From the NCBI GenBank assembly GCA_002428605.1, contig DIXH01000099.1, positions 81,323-98,452 on the forward strand: a DNA stretch of 17,130 bases, given 5' to 3'. The notes under the pieces were generated by a model. It saw nothing but the letters and a program-made list of their open reading frames with translations. It made no database searches and was not told where the DNA came from. The DNA is from Clostridiaceae bacterium UBA6085. Its GTDB lineage: Bacteria > Bacillota > Clostridia > Clostridiales > Clostridiaceae. Position 1 is the stretch's first letter. Each line of letters begins with the position of its first letter. Positions 1 through 7,269 of the stretch are shown piece by piece. A program made the position numbers and the translations under genes.

Positions 1-1766
1 AGCAGCGTGATGTCTGATTCCGGAATCCCGCTGCCTGTTGCGTTTTCCTTCTCCAGCAGCATGGATATGGATTCATTTGCAGTCTCTGTCCCAAGCAGGA
101 CACCGAGGTCGCCTTCTATGCCCTGCAGGACGTAATCAATGTCACTTCCGTCCGTCTCATTTATGGCGAACCCTTCGAGTATCTCCTTTACAGCCTGTCC
201 TGCATCTCCTACTATCTCGATCGTCCTCAGGAGCCCTTGTTCAGACTGCTTTGATTCCCTGGCTCCTTCATCGCGTTTCCTCGTGGATGACAGGAGCTTC
301 TGGTTTATTACCTTTTCCAGCTTCAGCTCATCCTCTGATGAAAGCATGGGATTCACAAGTATGTACTCAAAACCTGCATCATGGATTCCTACTGTTGAGA
401 TTATCAGGTCAAAATCCTTGGGATCCATCTTGTGCAGCTCCCTTATGGAGCCCTGCTCAATTATGGTAAGCTGCGGAAACTTCATCAGGAGCTTCTTTGT
501 AAGCATCCTTGATGTGGCAAGTCCGCTGGTGCAGACAACAAGAGTCGCAACCTTGGGGACCTCCTTGAATTCCGTTATGGCTGAAGCGAAGTGAAGAGTC
601 AGGAAACCTATCTCATCTTCACTGAATATGAACTCCGGGAACTTCTCCTTGAGCACGGTACCTATGGTACCGAACAGGACCGTATAGTCCTCCTTGATTT
701 CCTTCTTGATAGGATTAGAAACGAAAACACCTTCCGCGATCCTGTTGAAGAGAGGTTCAAGATGAGATACAAGTGCGTCCAGGAACTTCTTGTCCTTGCT
801 GAAGAAATAACCGGTTGTCCTTGTAACGTCTTCAATCAGCATGCTTGCAAGGCTTGTAAGCCCAAATACATTCTCAATGTCGGTTTCGCTTATCCTCTTT
901 GCGCTTCTTAAGACCGAGGCCAGAAGATATGCCTCATCTTCAGGAAAGTTCATGCCGAGCTCTTTCTCAAGGCTTCTGAATATCAATGAAGCCGCAATCT
1001 CTTCAGGCCCTTCACCATGCTTCTTCCTGTCTACAGGGTTCCCACCCTTAACCCTTTCCACAGAAATATATGTATGAAGCAGGGCTTCAAGCAGTGAAAG
1101 GTCGGTCAGCCTATAAGGCAAATTCATTGTCTTTTCAAGCACTATGACTTCGATAATCCTGAGTAGTCCCGGATCGAATATTCCCAGAAGCTTCTCCTTC
1201 GGGTCAAGTGATAGGAATTCCCCTTCCTTTGATGAAAAGACCTGCATATGCTCCATTCTCTGCATTGCCATATTTATGAAGGCCATCCTTTTGTCCTTTT
1301 CACGGCCTTCAAGCTCTACCCCATAGCCCCTTTTCCTAATTAATGAAAGTCTGGTGTTCCTGATCTCATCCTCGAAGCGTTCGAGGTCCTGCTGGAGTGT
1401 CTTGCTAGACACTGAAAATCCCTTTGACAGAGTCATGGTCTTCAGCGGATCCCCCGACTCAAGCAGCTCATGGAAGATGAAAAGGCTTCTTTCACTTCTC
1501 CCGATTTCATAATCTGAGTAGGACCTTATCTCATCCTTGAGTCTCTTTACTCCTTCTTCGCTTCCAGTAAGCCTTATTCCTTCGCTTGCCTTCTTCTCGA
1601 GTGCAAGATCGAATTTTGCCAATGTGTCTTCAAGCATCTTTACTTCACGCTGGATTGTCCTTGTGGAGACATCAAGCTTTTTTGCCAGACTCTGTATTGA
1701 AACAAAGAGGTGCTGTGATTCCAGAAGGATCCCTGACATGGACCTTTCACGGCTTGTTATATACAA
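1..1766 (-). CDS. mtlR: MtlR-type PRD transcriptional activator of mannitol genes (3' end cut by window)
   Basis: PTS-controlled DNA-binding activator, 588 codons seen, open to the window edge. By my own translation the order is an N-terminal HTH (about residues 20-45, SIQSLAKKLDVSTRTIQREV), a second HTH near 108-135, PRD1 (H231 in LLHTYI), PRD2 (H335 in VSHLEP, H392 in LTLHFA), an EIIB-like domain with C412 in VVCTSGLATS, and the start of an EIIA-like domain. The visible end, SGIPESDITLL, matches the stretch just before the phosphorylated His of MtlR-type EIIA domains, so that His should lie just outside the window. The start is TTG at 1766: GGAGG lies 8 nt upstream and an in-frame TGA directly precedes it, so no longer start is possible; an ATG at codon 10 is the alternative. 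It follows mtlA by 47 bp with no terminator. In known MtlR proteins, phosphorylation of PRD2 by HPr activates, and EIIB phosphorylation inhibits. Confidence 0.9.
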   Translation of the reverse strand, partial: MYITSRERSMSGILLESQHLFVSIQSLAKKLDVSTRTIQREVKMLEDTLAKFDLALEKKASEGIRLTGSEEGVKRLKDEIRSYSDYEIGRSERSLFIFHELLESGDPLKTMTLSKGFSVSSKTLQQDLERFEDEIRNTRLSLIRKRGYGVELEGREKDKRMAFINMAMQRMEHMQVFSSKEGEFLSLDPKEKLLGIFDPGLLRIIEVIVLEKTMNLPYRLTDLSLLEALLHTYISVERVKGGNPVDRKKHGEGPEEIAASLIFRSLEKELGMNFPEDEAYLLASVLRSAKRISETDIENVFGLTSLASMLIEDVTRTTGYFFSKDKKFLDALVSHLEPLFNRIAEGVFVSNPIKKEIKEDYTVLFGTIGTVLKEKFPEFIFSEDEIGFLTLHFASAITEFKEVPKVATLVVCTSGLATSRMLTKKLLMKFPQLTIIEQGSIRELHKMDPKDFDLIISTVGIHDAGFEYILVNPMLSSEDELKLEKVINQKLLSSTRKRDEGARESKQSEQGLLRTIEIVGDAGQAVKEILEGFAINETDGSDIDYVLQGIEGDLGVLLGTETANESISMLLEKENATGSGIPESDITL

Positions 1767-1813
1767 TCACAGCACCTCCCCTATTCATTTATGTCCGTTA
1801 ACTACCTATGATT

Positions 1814-3223
1814 TTACTTAGATTTCTTCAGCTCTTCAACTATCTCATCGTATCTTGGGCTTCCAAGGAAGTTGTCCACTGATACGTGAATAGCCTTCGG
1901 AGACTTCTGAGTAGCCCTTTCTGTGAGGTCCTTGTGAGTTACTACAAGGTCAACATCATCAGGAAGGTTGGTTATTGATGTATTGGTTACGATAGTATCA
2001 AGTCCGGCTTCCTTAACCTTCTTCTTGAGTATGGAAGCTCCCATTGCTGATGATCCCATTCCTGCGTCGCAGGCGAATACTATCTTCTTTACATCCTTAT
2101 ATGATTTTGCAGCTCCTCCGATAAGTCCTGAAACGCTGCTCTTCTTTCCCTTCATCTCTTCCATCTTTGATACTGCAGAATCAAGGTCTTCATCCTTCTG
2201 CTTGGATCCCTTGAGTATGATTGAAGCTATTACGAAGGATACTGCTGCCGCTACTGCTACACCGAGGAATACTCCCACATAATTGCCCTTAGGTGTCATG
2301 GCAGCATATGCGAATATTGATCCTGGTGAAGGTGTAGCTACAAGTCCGGCTCCAAATATGGTGAATATGAGTGTTCCTGACATTCCGCCGGCGATTACTG
2401 CAAGAAGAAGTATTGGCTTCATGAGTATGTACGGGAAGTATATCTCGTGTATTCCGCCAAGGAAGTGGATGATTGCCGCACTTGATGCGGAAGCCTTTGG
2501 TATTCCTCTTCCGAAAAGCATGTACGCAAGCAATACTCCAAGTCCTGGGCCTGGATTTGACTCAAGCATGAACAGTATTGACTTTCCGTTCTGTGCTACC
2601 TGCTCTACTCCAAGAGGCCCGAGGATACCATGGTTAATGGCATTGTTAAGGAACAGCACCTTTGCAGGCTCTATGAATATATGTACAAGAGGAAGTATTC
2701 CCATGCTCATTATCAGGTCAACACCTGATGCAAGGAAGTTGCTTAGCGCCTCGACAGCTGGTCCTACGACTACATATCCGAGAAGTGCCAAAAGTGTTGC
2801 AAGTATTCCTGCTGAGAAATTGTTGATGAGCATTTCGAATCCGGCTTTTACTTTGCCTTCAAACATCTGGTCGATCTTCTTGATAAGGAATCCGCCGAAA
2901 GGACCCATCATCATTGCTCCAAGAAGCATTGGGATCGATGATCCTACGATGACACCTATCGCTGATGCGGCACCTACTACTCCGCCTCTCTCACCGTATA
3001 CGATCTTACCGCCTGAATACGCTATAAGTATCGGCAGAAGATAAACAAGCATCGGTGATACCATCTTTGAAAATTCCTCATTCGGAAGCCAACCGGTAGC
3101 GATGAATAATGCAGTAATAAGTCCCCATGCGATGAATGCTCCCATGTTCGGCATGACCATTCCACTAAGGAATGTACCGAACTTCTGGACCTTGGCTTTG
3201 AAACCGACGTTCTGGTTTTCCAT
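1814..3223 (-). CDS. mtlA: PTS mannitol-specific transporter, EIICB (MtlA)
   Basis: Membrane permease that imports mannitol and phosphorylates it to mannitol-1-phosphate. The 469-residue product has the EIIC channel domain (about 1-345, many hydrophobic segments). It carries the family signature GGIHEIYFPY with H259 and E260, the substrate-contact region in MtlA. A linker follows, then an EIIB domain from about 378 with the phosphorylated cysteine C385 in FACDAGMGSS. There is no EIIA domain, unlike the 637-residue E. coli enzyme, so a separate MtlF protein is needed. In related Firmicutes mtlF and mtlD follow mtlR, which would be just beyond the left edge. The start is ATG at 3223, with AGGAGG 7 nt upstream. 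It is the first gene of the mtlA-mtlR unit, and its control region holds a long dyad (3325-3353). Confidence 0.96.
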   Translation of the reverse strand: MENQNVGFKAKVQKFGTFLSGMVMPNMGAFIAWGLITALFIATGWLPNEEFSKMVSPMLVYLLPILIAYSGGKIVYGERGGVVGAASAIGVIVGSSIPMLLGAMMMGPFGGFLIKKIDQMFEGKVKAGFEMLINNFSAGILATLLALLGYVVVGPAVEALSNFLASGVDLIMSMGILPLVHIFIEPAKVLFLNNAINHGILGPLGVEQVAQNGKSILFMLESNPGPGLGVLLAYMLFGRGIPKASASSAAIIHFLGGIHEIYFPYILMKPILLLAVIAGGMSGTLIFTIFGAGLVATPSPGSIFAYAAMTPKGNYVGVFLGVAVAAAVSFVIASIILKGSKQKDEDLDSAVSKMEEMKGKKSSVSGLIGGAAKSYKDVKKIVFACDAGMGSSAMGASILKKKVKEAGLDTIVTNTSITNLPDDVDLVVTHKDLTERATQKSPKAIHVSVDNFLGSPRYDEIVEELKKSK

Positions 3224-3324
3224 TTCTGTTCCTCCTAATTATTGATTTGATATTAAGATATTGGATAATCCTTACATCCTCATCCTATTACGTTTTCATT
3301 TGAGAAACAATCAAAAGAAACCTT

Positions 3325-3353
3325 CCATTTGTCATGTATGACGCGACAAACGG
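3325..3353. promoter_or_regulatory. Putative MtlR operator upstream of mtlA
   Basis: The sequence shows an inverted repeat CC-N-TTTGTC-N11-GACAAA-N-GG, with 8 of 9 arm positions paired, about 100-130 bp upstream of the mtlA start. The arms resemble the known B. subtilis MtlR site (TTGNCACA-N4-TGTGNCAA) in the TTGTC/GACAA ends and in overall length. A second, smaller dyad, GTCAT-GT-ATGAC, is nested inside at 3331-3342. Assignment to MtlR is inferred from position and similarity. Confidence 0.55.
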
Positions 3354-3535
3354 AAATTTATAGTAATCACTCGCCCAAAGAATCCCTTCTGTGATTCAGA
3401 GGCTTAAAAACATATACTATAATATTCCACTATATTTATAATATTCAGAATTCATGTATTTGCATTGAACTATTTATTACCATTTTGTGACATAAGCATA
3501 TTAAGCCCATAAACCGTACCTGGAAAGGAGCAGAC

Positions 3536-3586
3536 AAATAAGAAAAGGAGGAGCACCACTGTCTCCTCCGACAGAGGTGCTCCTCC
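3536..3586 (-). terminator. Rho-independent terminator of the two-component unit
   Basis: A perfect 11-bp stem (GGAGGAGCACC with GGTGCTCCTCC, 3547-3557 and 3576-3586) is followed inward by an A/A mismatch and 5 more pairs (CTGTC/GACAG) around a 6-nt loop. On the minus strand it ends in TTTTCTTATTT. It starts 17 bp after the kinase stop codon and insulates mtlA from it. Confidence 0.9.
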
Positions 3587-3602
3587 ATATTACCAACTAT
3601 AG

Positions 3603-4973
3603 TCAGGCCTTCCATGCCGGAAGGCTGATGTTAACTGCCGTCCCTTTGCCGTCTGTGCTCTCTATTCCTATGATTCCCTTGTGGGCTTCGACAAGGGCTT
3701 TGGAGATCGTAAGGCCTATGCCCTTCCCTCCGGTCTCCCTGCTCCTTGACCTGTCGCTCCTGTAGAACCTTTCAAAAACGAATGGAATGTCGTCACTGCT
3801 TATGCCTATACCATCATCGGATACCGTCACAATTGCCGATTCACCTTCTATTTTCAAAGCTACTGATACATTGCCTCCGGTGTTCGTATACTTCAGCGAG
3901 TTCGCTACGATGTTTATAAAAACCTGGTTGAGCCTGTCGCTGTCACCCTTTGTAATTATGCCCTCTTCAATGTCCGAAGTGATGTTTTTCCCGTCAGATA
4001 CAAAGAGAGGCTCGAAGTTCTCCACAACATTCGCAATAAGGCCGGAAAGGCTGATCTCCTTCATTGCGAGGCTTATCTCTCCGCTCTCCATGTATGAGAG
4101 GTCACCAAGGTCCTTTATAAGATTTGTGAGTCTCCTTATCTCATCCTGAAGCAAAGTAAGCCGTTCCGGCGTAGGTTCCCACACTCCGTCTATGAAGGCT
4201 TCAAGATGGCTGTTCACTGTTGAAAGCGGGGTCCTAAGCTCATGGGCGATATCTGATGTGAGCCTTTTCCTCAGGCGCTCCTGCTGTTCAAGCCTCAGCG
4301 CCATGTTGTTTATCGACCTTGAAAGTGCATCCAGCTCAATCGTTTTCGTTTCAACGTCCATGACTCCCCTGAAATTGCCTTCTTCAATATATTTTGCGTT
4401 TTCCTGTATAGAGTATATCGGATCGAGGAACATTCCAGAAACCCTCCTCCTGAGGAAGAATCCTATCAGCAGGGAGATACCCGCCGCGGCAAGGTATATG
4501 AGGTTTATCGCTATCAGGAACTTCCTGTCCGGTGATGCCGAAAATATGCTTTTCGGTCTCCCGATCACGATACTACCCTCTCCGGTTTCCATCGTACCGT
4601 AGGTGTACTCCTTGTATCCGAATTTCTCAAGATCCATGTAGTCTGACCTGTCCAGCTCTCCATCCGGCACCTCAGATGGCTCCCTGGTGCTCATTATGAC
4701 ATTTCCCGCGAAGTCCTCCATGATCACCTCCGCAGACATGGTGAAGGCATAATGTTCTATGCTCATAAGGTCGGTCTCGTCAAGAAGCCCGTCCTCATGC
4801 AGAAGCTCAGTGGCATAGTCAGCAATGGCAATATCTTCTGACTTCTGAGAATCTCTTAGATACATGGTGAAGAATATGTTCATACCGATATTCGAAAGTA
4901 CAGTTATTAGAATCACCGATGTCATGGTTACCAGCGCGAAGTATCTTCCAAGCTGCCTGCCTATCCTTATCAT
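3603..4973 (-). CDS. Sensor histidine kinase (HAMP, HisKA, HATPase_c)
   Basis: Membrane-bound kinase, 456 residues, of the classic two-helix sensor type. Helix 1 is at about 12-35, an extracytoplasmic sensing region of about 115 residues follows, and helix 2 is at about 151-172. A HAMP linker comes next, then the dimerisation/phosphoacceptor domain with H244 in SDIAHELRTPL. The ATP-binding domain has an N box (N358 in NIVANSLKYT), a G1 box with D386-D387 in DDGIGI, an F box FERFYRSD, and a G2 box GGKGIGL. All catalytic boxes are intact. It starts with the ATG of an ATGA overlap with the upstream regulator gene, so the two are translationally coupled and form a cognate pair. The architecture resembles BaeS-like kinases, but the sensing region does not reveal the signal. 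Confidence 0.93.
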   Translation of the reverse strand: MIRIGRQLGRYFALVTMTSVILITVLSNIGMNIFFTMYLRDSQKSEDIAIADYATELLHEDGLLDETDLMSIEHYAFTMSAEVIMEDFAGNVIMSTREPSEVPDGELDRSDYMDLEKFGYKEYTYGTMETGEGSIVIGRPKSIFSASPDRKFLIAINLIYLAAAGISLLIGFFLRRRVSGMFLDPIYSIQENAKYIEEGNFRGVMDVETKTIELDALSRSINNMALRLEQQERLRKRLTSDIAHELRTPLSTVNSHLEAFIDGVWEPTPERLTLLQDEIRRLTNLIKDLGDLSYMESGEISLAMKEISLSGLIANVVENFEPLFVSDGKNITSDIEEGIITKGDSDRLNQVFINIVANSLKYTNTGGNVSVALKIEGESAIVTVSDDGIGISSDDIPFVFERFYRSDRSRSRETGGKGIGLTISKALVEAHKGIIGIESTDGKGTAVNISLPAWKA

Positions 4974-5665
4974 TTCTCACCGCCCTGAAATTTGTACCCG
5001 ACACCATAGACAGTGAGAATGTATGTCGGGTCACGGAAGTCATCCTCAATCTTCTGCCTCAGGTTCTTGATATGTGTGTCTATTGTCCTGTCATAGCCTT
5101 CGAAATCAAAGCCAAGTGCCGCACTCACAAGCCTGGACCTTGAAAACACCTGTCCTGGATACTGTACCAGCGCATGTAGGATCTTGTATTCGTTGGGAGT
5201 GAGGCTTACTTCGATTCCCTTCTTGGTTACGGTACGTCTCATGTTGTCAAGGACAAGGTCGCCACCTCTAAACGAATAGATTTCAGACATGCTGCCCTTG
5301 TTCCTGGTCCTTCTCAGTATTGCATTTACTCTTCCCACAAGCTCCCTCGGGCTGAAGGGCTTAGTCAGGTAATCATCAGCTCCCAGGTACAGCCCCTTTA
5401 CCTTGTCCTCTTCCGATGTCTTTGCGGTAAGCATCAATATAGGAATATCGGATCTCTTCCTTATCTCCCTGCATATTTCTTCACCTGAAATGTCAGGAAG
5501 ATTCAGGTCAAGTATAAGGAAATCAGGCTCCAGCTCTTCAAACATCTCAAGCGCCTTCCTGCCCCGGTCCGCAGTGAACACCTCGAACGAGTTCTTCCTC
5601 AGGTAGTCTCCAACCACCTGCAGAAGGTTCTGCTCATCATCTATTACCAGTATCCTCTCAGCCAT
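4970..5665 (-). CDS. OmpR/PhoB-family response regulator
   Basis: Cytoplasmic transcription regulator, 231 residues. It has a receiver domain (about 1-115) with acidic residues D9 and D10, phosphorylated D53 (FLILDLNLP), T80 and K102 (DDYLTKPF). A winged-helix DNA-binding domain (about 130-228) follows, with LTPNEYKIL, the RTIDTHIKNLRQKI recognition-helix region and the wing VYGVGYKF. All receiver residues are intact. I chose ATG at 5665 (GGGG 8 nt upstream) over the TTG one codon earlier, because TTG adds only one residue. Its stop overlaps the kinase start by 4 nt. Targets are unknown. A tandem repeat with an 11-bp period upstream (5756-5772) suggests autoregulation. Confidence 0.94.
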   Translation of the reverse strand: MAERILVIDDEQNLLQVVGDYLRKNSFEVFTADRGRKALEMFEELEPDFLILDLNLPDISGEEICREIRKRSDIPILMLTAKTSEEDKVKGLYLGADDYLTKPFSPRELVGRVNAILRRTRNKGSMSEIYSFRGGDLVLDNMRRTVTKKGIEVSLTPNEYKILHALVQYPGQVFSRSRLVSAALGFDFEGYDRTIDTHIKNLRQKIEDDFRDPTYILTVYGVGYKFQGGEK

Positions 5666-5755
5666 CAAATCATCCCCATTCCTGTCTTGGTAGTATTTTA
5701 GCTCAACTTCAGCATAATTACACTTGATCTATGCTACAAAATATAGCCTTTCATT

Positions 5756-5772
5756 GTGAAGATTTGGTGAAG
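5756..5772 (-). promoter_or_regulatory. 11-bp-period direct repeat, candidate response-regulator binding site
   Basis: On the minus strand CTTCAC is repeated exactly with 5 bases between copies (period 11), about 90-107 bp upstream of the regulator gene start. OmpR/PhoB-family regulators bind tandem hexamers or heptamers with this period. The assignment rests on spacing and position only. Confidence 0.35.
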
Positions 5773-5826
5773 GTGCCTGTAACTTAAGAATATAGGTTAT
5801 TACTGAAGTTACGATTAAAAACAGGC

Positions 5827-5854
5827 GAAATAAAAGGGATTCAAAAGAATCCCT
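5827..5854 (-). terminator. Rho-independent terminator of the small membrane protein gene
   Basis: Perfect 8-bp stem AGGGATTC/GAATCCCT (5835-5842 and 5847-5854) with a 4-base loop, followed on the minus strand by TTTTATTT. It lies about 80 bp after the stop of the 62-residue gene and supports that gene being transcribed on its own. Confidence 0.85.
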
Positions 5855-5933
5855 GAGATAACCAGACGCAACGCAGATAATCCAGTATGGATTAAGAACG
5901 TCCTGTCTTAAATCCAAAGCATGAAGGTATTCC

Positions 5934-6122
5934 TTATCCCTTCATGAAATAAGCAAAGAGGATGACACCCGCAATCATGGCAATGACCGACAAAATACCG
6001 ATAGTTTTGTCTTTAGCCCCTTTTCTCAGGCCATTTAAAGGCAGTCTGCCTTCAATATTCTGTGAGTGCTCCTTCGCAGCTTCATGTGATTCGAACTTAC
6101 CCTGCTCATTGAAGTTGTACAT
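5934..6122 (-). CDS. Small single-helix membrane protein of unknown function (62 aa)
   Basis: I do not recognise a family. The product has a polar, charged N-terminal part (residues 1-40, with Glu, Lys, Asn and His) and one hydrophobic helix at about 43-60 (IGILSVIAMIAGVILFAYF) ending in MKG. This would anchor the protein in the membrane with its N-terminal part probably inside. ATG at 6122 is chosen over the upstream ATG at 6140 because AAAGGAG sits 8 nt before 6122, and the first ATG would overlap that site. A promoter (6253-6280), a leader of about 120 nt and a dedicated terminator make it a complete one-gene unit. It is divergent from the two unknown plus-strand genes, which are also membrane proteins. 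Confidence 0.75.
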   Translation of the reverse strand: MYNFNEQGKFESHEAAKEHSQNIEGRLPLNGLRKGAKDKTIGILSVIAMIAGVILFAYFMKG

Positions 6123-6187
6123 ATTGCTGACTCCTTTCATATTTCACCGGTTATGATAAGCCAAAATATAATTTTTATCATGAGATC

Positions 6188-6202
6188 TCTTGGTCACCAA
6201 GA
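6188..6202. promoter_or_regulatory. 15-bp palindrome in the leader of the small gene (candidate operator)
   Basis: TCTTGGT-C-ACCAAGA: seven perfect pairs around a single central base, about 50-65 bp downstream of the predicted -10 of the small gene and 66-80 bp upstream of its start. It could be a protein-binding site or a leader hairpin. A second inverted repeat, ATGATAA/TTATCAT (6153-6159 and 6175-6181), lies between it and the ribosome site. No regulator is identified. Confidence 0.4.
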
Positions 6203-6252
6203 CAAAAGCCCCAAAATAATTTATATGCTCACCTGCATAGCCGTACAATCTA

Positions 6253-6280
6253 ATTATATCACATCGACAATAAGAGTTAA
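6253..6280 (-). promoter_or_regulatory. Sigma-A-type promoter of the small membrane protein gene
   Basis: On the minus strand a perfect TATAAT (6253-6258) is preceded by TGA, giving an extended -10. A TTAACT lies 16 bp upstream (6275-6280; 4 of 6 to TTGACA). Transcription would start near 6246, leaving a leader of about 120 nt. Confidence 0.6.
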
Positions 6281-6352
6281 GATAATATTTCTCATTTACT
6301 TAATATGACTGATGCTAAGTTTATTATATCATGCTAACTTTTATGCTATTTG

Positions 6353-6382
6353 GTTGAAATTCTGGTGATTTCAACATATCAT
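6353..6382 (+). promoter_or_regulatory. Promoter of the unknown plus-strand operon, overlapped by an inverted repeat
   Basis: TTGAAA (6354-6359) and TATCAT (6377-6382), each 5 of 6 to the sigma-A consensus, are spaced by exactly 17 bp. The perfect dyad GTTGAAAT-N7-ATTTCAAC (6353-6375) covers the -35 and the spacer. A repressor bound there would block polymerase. The expected start of transcription is near 6389, about 32 nt before the ATG. Confidence 0.65.
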
Positions 6383-6420
6383 GTATTTAGAAATTAATAT
6401 ATAGAAATTGAGGAGGTTTT

Positions 6421-7269
6421 ATGGAACGCAACAGGAGAATTCTGATATTCAGCCAGGCCTTTGTCGCTATTGTACTTGCTCTATCGTTGGCAATTGTAAT
6501 GGTAATGAGGCTTGACCATCCGGTATTCATCGAAAACTACAAGGACCTGAGAGTTTATCTTACAAACGGATATTATACTGCAGACTATCTGTCACTCAAT
6601 TACCTTGCCAACAGCACAGACGAGAGAAACGTTATATCAGTCTCATTCAAGGGTGCTGAAGACCTGCAAGTACTCTCATATGAGAACTCCTGGCCTGATA
6701 ATGGTCAGAGAGTGGGCCGTTACACTTTGCGAACTGTCCAGCTTGTAGTGAATGGACATACCAATGCAAGTAAAGGTCATATAAGGACACTTGAAGATGC
6801 TGTGATCCTATTCAGTGATGGCACTTCAATGGAAGTAAACTTAGGTAGTATCAGCATTTATGCAGTAAGCACAGATGACACTCTTACGAGGATGCGTATG
6901 TCATCATCTTCTGACGGGTACTCCGACATGGAATATCAGGTGATGGAGGACATAACTATCAATAGCCTTGAATCTGACTCTTATGCCATCATGACGGAGG
7001 TCTTCGATATCAAGGTCAATGACCTTCCGCTTGACAGGATAGCTGGCACAAAAATACTGCAAGGCCAAAGGGTAACAGTAAGCGCAAGGATCAGACAGGA
7101 TGAATTCAATTACAAGGCCTTGAGCTCATTTCAACTCACCCCATCACTGGTATTTACAGATAATGACGGTAACCAGCAGGTTGAGAAGCTTGATCCCATA
7201 TCGAAGGATGTATGGAATCTGGATACATGGAATGCCATTCTCTATCTGAAGGCGAGAGGTGAGTTATGA
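6421..7269 (+). CDS. Membrane-anchored protein of unknown function
   Basis: I do not recognise this 282-residue protein. Residues 2-6 are basic (ERNRR) and a hydrophobic segment runs from about 8 to 28 (an uncleaved signal anchor is likely). The rest is outside the membrane helix, polar, and rich in alternating beta-type segments, with many Asp, Ser and Thr, no cysteines, and no evident catalytic motif. Hydrophobic stretches such as VILFSDGTSMEVNL and QLTPSLVFTDNDGNQQ fit a beta-sandwich fold, but that is inference. The ribosome site GAGGAGG lies 4-5 nt before the ATG, and a good promoter lies upstream. The stop overlaps the start of the next gene (ATGA), so the two products are probably made together and may act as one membrane complex. 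Confidence 0.85.
   Translation: MERNRRILIFSQAFVAIVLALSLAIVMVMRLDHPVFIENYKDLRVYLTNGYYTADYLSLNYLANSTDERNVISVSFKGAEDLQVLSYENSWPDNGQRVGRYTLRTVQLVVNGHTNASKGHIRTLEDAVILFSDGTSMEVNLGSISIYAVSTDDTLTRMRMSSSSDGYSDMEYQVMEDITINSLESDSYAIMTEVFDIKVNDLPLDRIAGTKILQGQRVTVSARIRQDEFNYKALSSFQLTPSLVFTDNDGNQQVEKLDPISKDVWNLDTWNAILYLKARGEL

Larger units (their letters stand above)
3224..3602. other. Mannitol operon control region plus kinase-gene terminator (no gene)
   Basis: This 379-bp gap lies between mtlA and the end of the sensor kinase gene, and no credible reading frame is seen. It holds the kinase-unit terminator (3536-3586), an A+T-rich stretch, a weak 6-bp inverted repeat AATCAC/GTGATT (3365-3370 and 3391-3396), and the strong dyad at 3325-3353. 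I cannot fix a sigma-A promoter for mtlA. A TATAAA on the minus strand lies just upstream of the dyad but lacks a good -35, as is common for activator-dependent promoters. Confidence 0.7.
5666..5933. other. Intergenic region between the response regulator and the small membrane protein gene
   Basis: This 268-bp stretch holds the terminator of the small gene (5827-5854) and a direct repeat (5756-5772). A possible -10-like TAAAAT on the minus strand (5695-5700) lacks a matching -35. The 62-codon frame at 5729-5917 has no ribosome site and overlaps the terminator, so I do not accept it as a gene. Confidence 0.6.

Noticed and set aside
139..594. Long plus-strand frames opposite the mannitol regulator and other genes (for example 139-594, 2283-3044, 8607-9221).
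   Set aside because: They are antisense shadows of well-supported minus-strand genes, with Ser- and Pro-rich unlikely translations and no ribosome sites.
3285..3298. cre-like catabolite control site on the minus strand (TGAAAACGTAATAG) upstream of mtlA.
   Set aside because: The left half fits the CcpA consensus but the right half does not. Too weak to annotate, though a CcpA site would be expected for a mannitol operon.
3515..3530. Near-identical 16-base match (15 of 16) to 10841-10856, AACCGTACC-T/A-GGAAAG, suggesting a dispersed repeat.
   Set aside because: A rough estimate gives a few 15-of-16 matches by chance in a 17-kb window on both strands, and the flanks differ. One copy is simply a terminator arm.
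5729..5917. 62-codon minus-strand frame.
   Set aside because: No ribosome site, overlaps the terminator at 5827-5854, and has no coding character.
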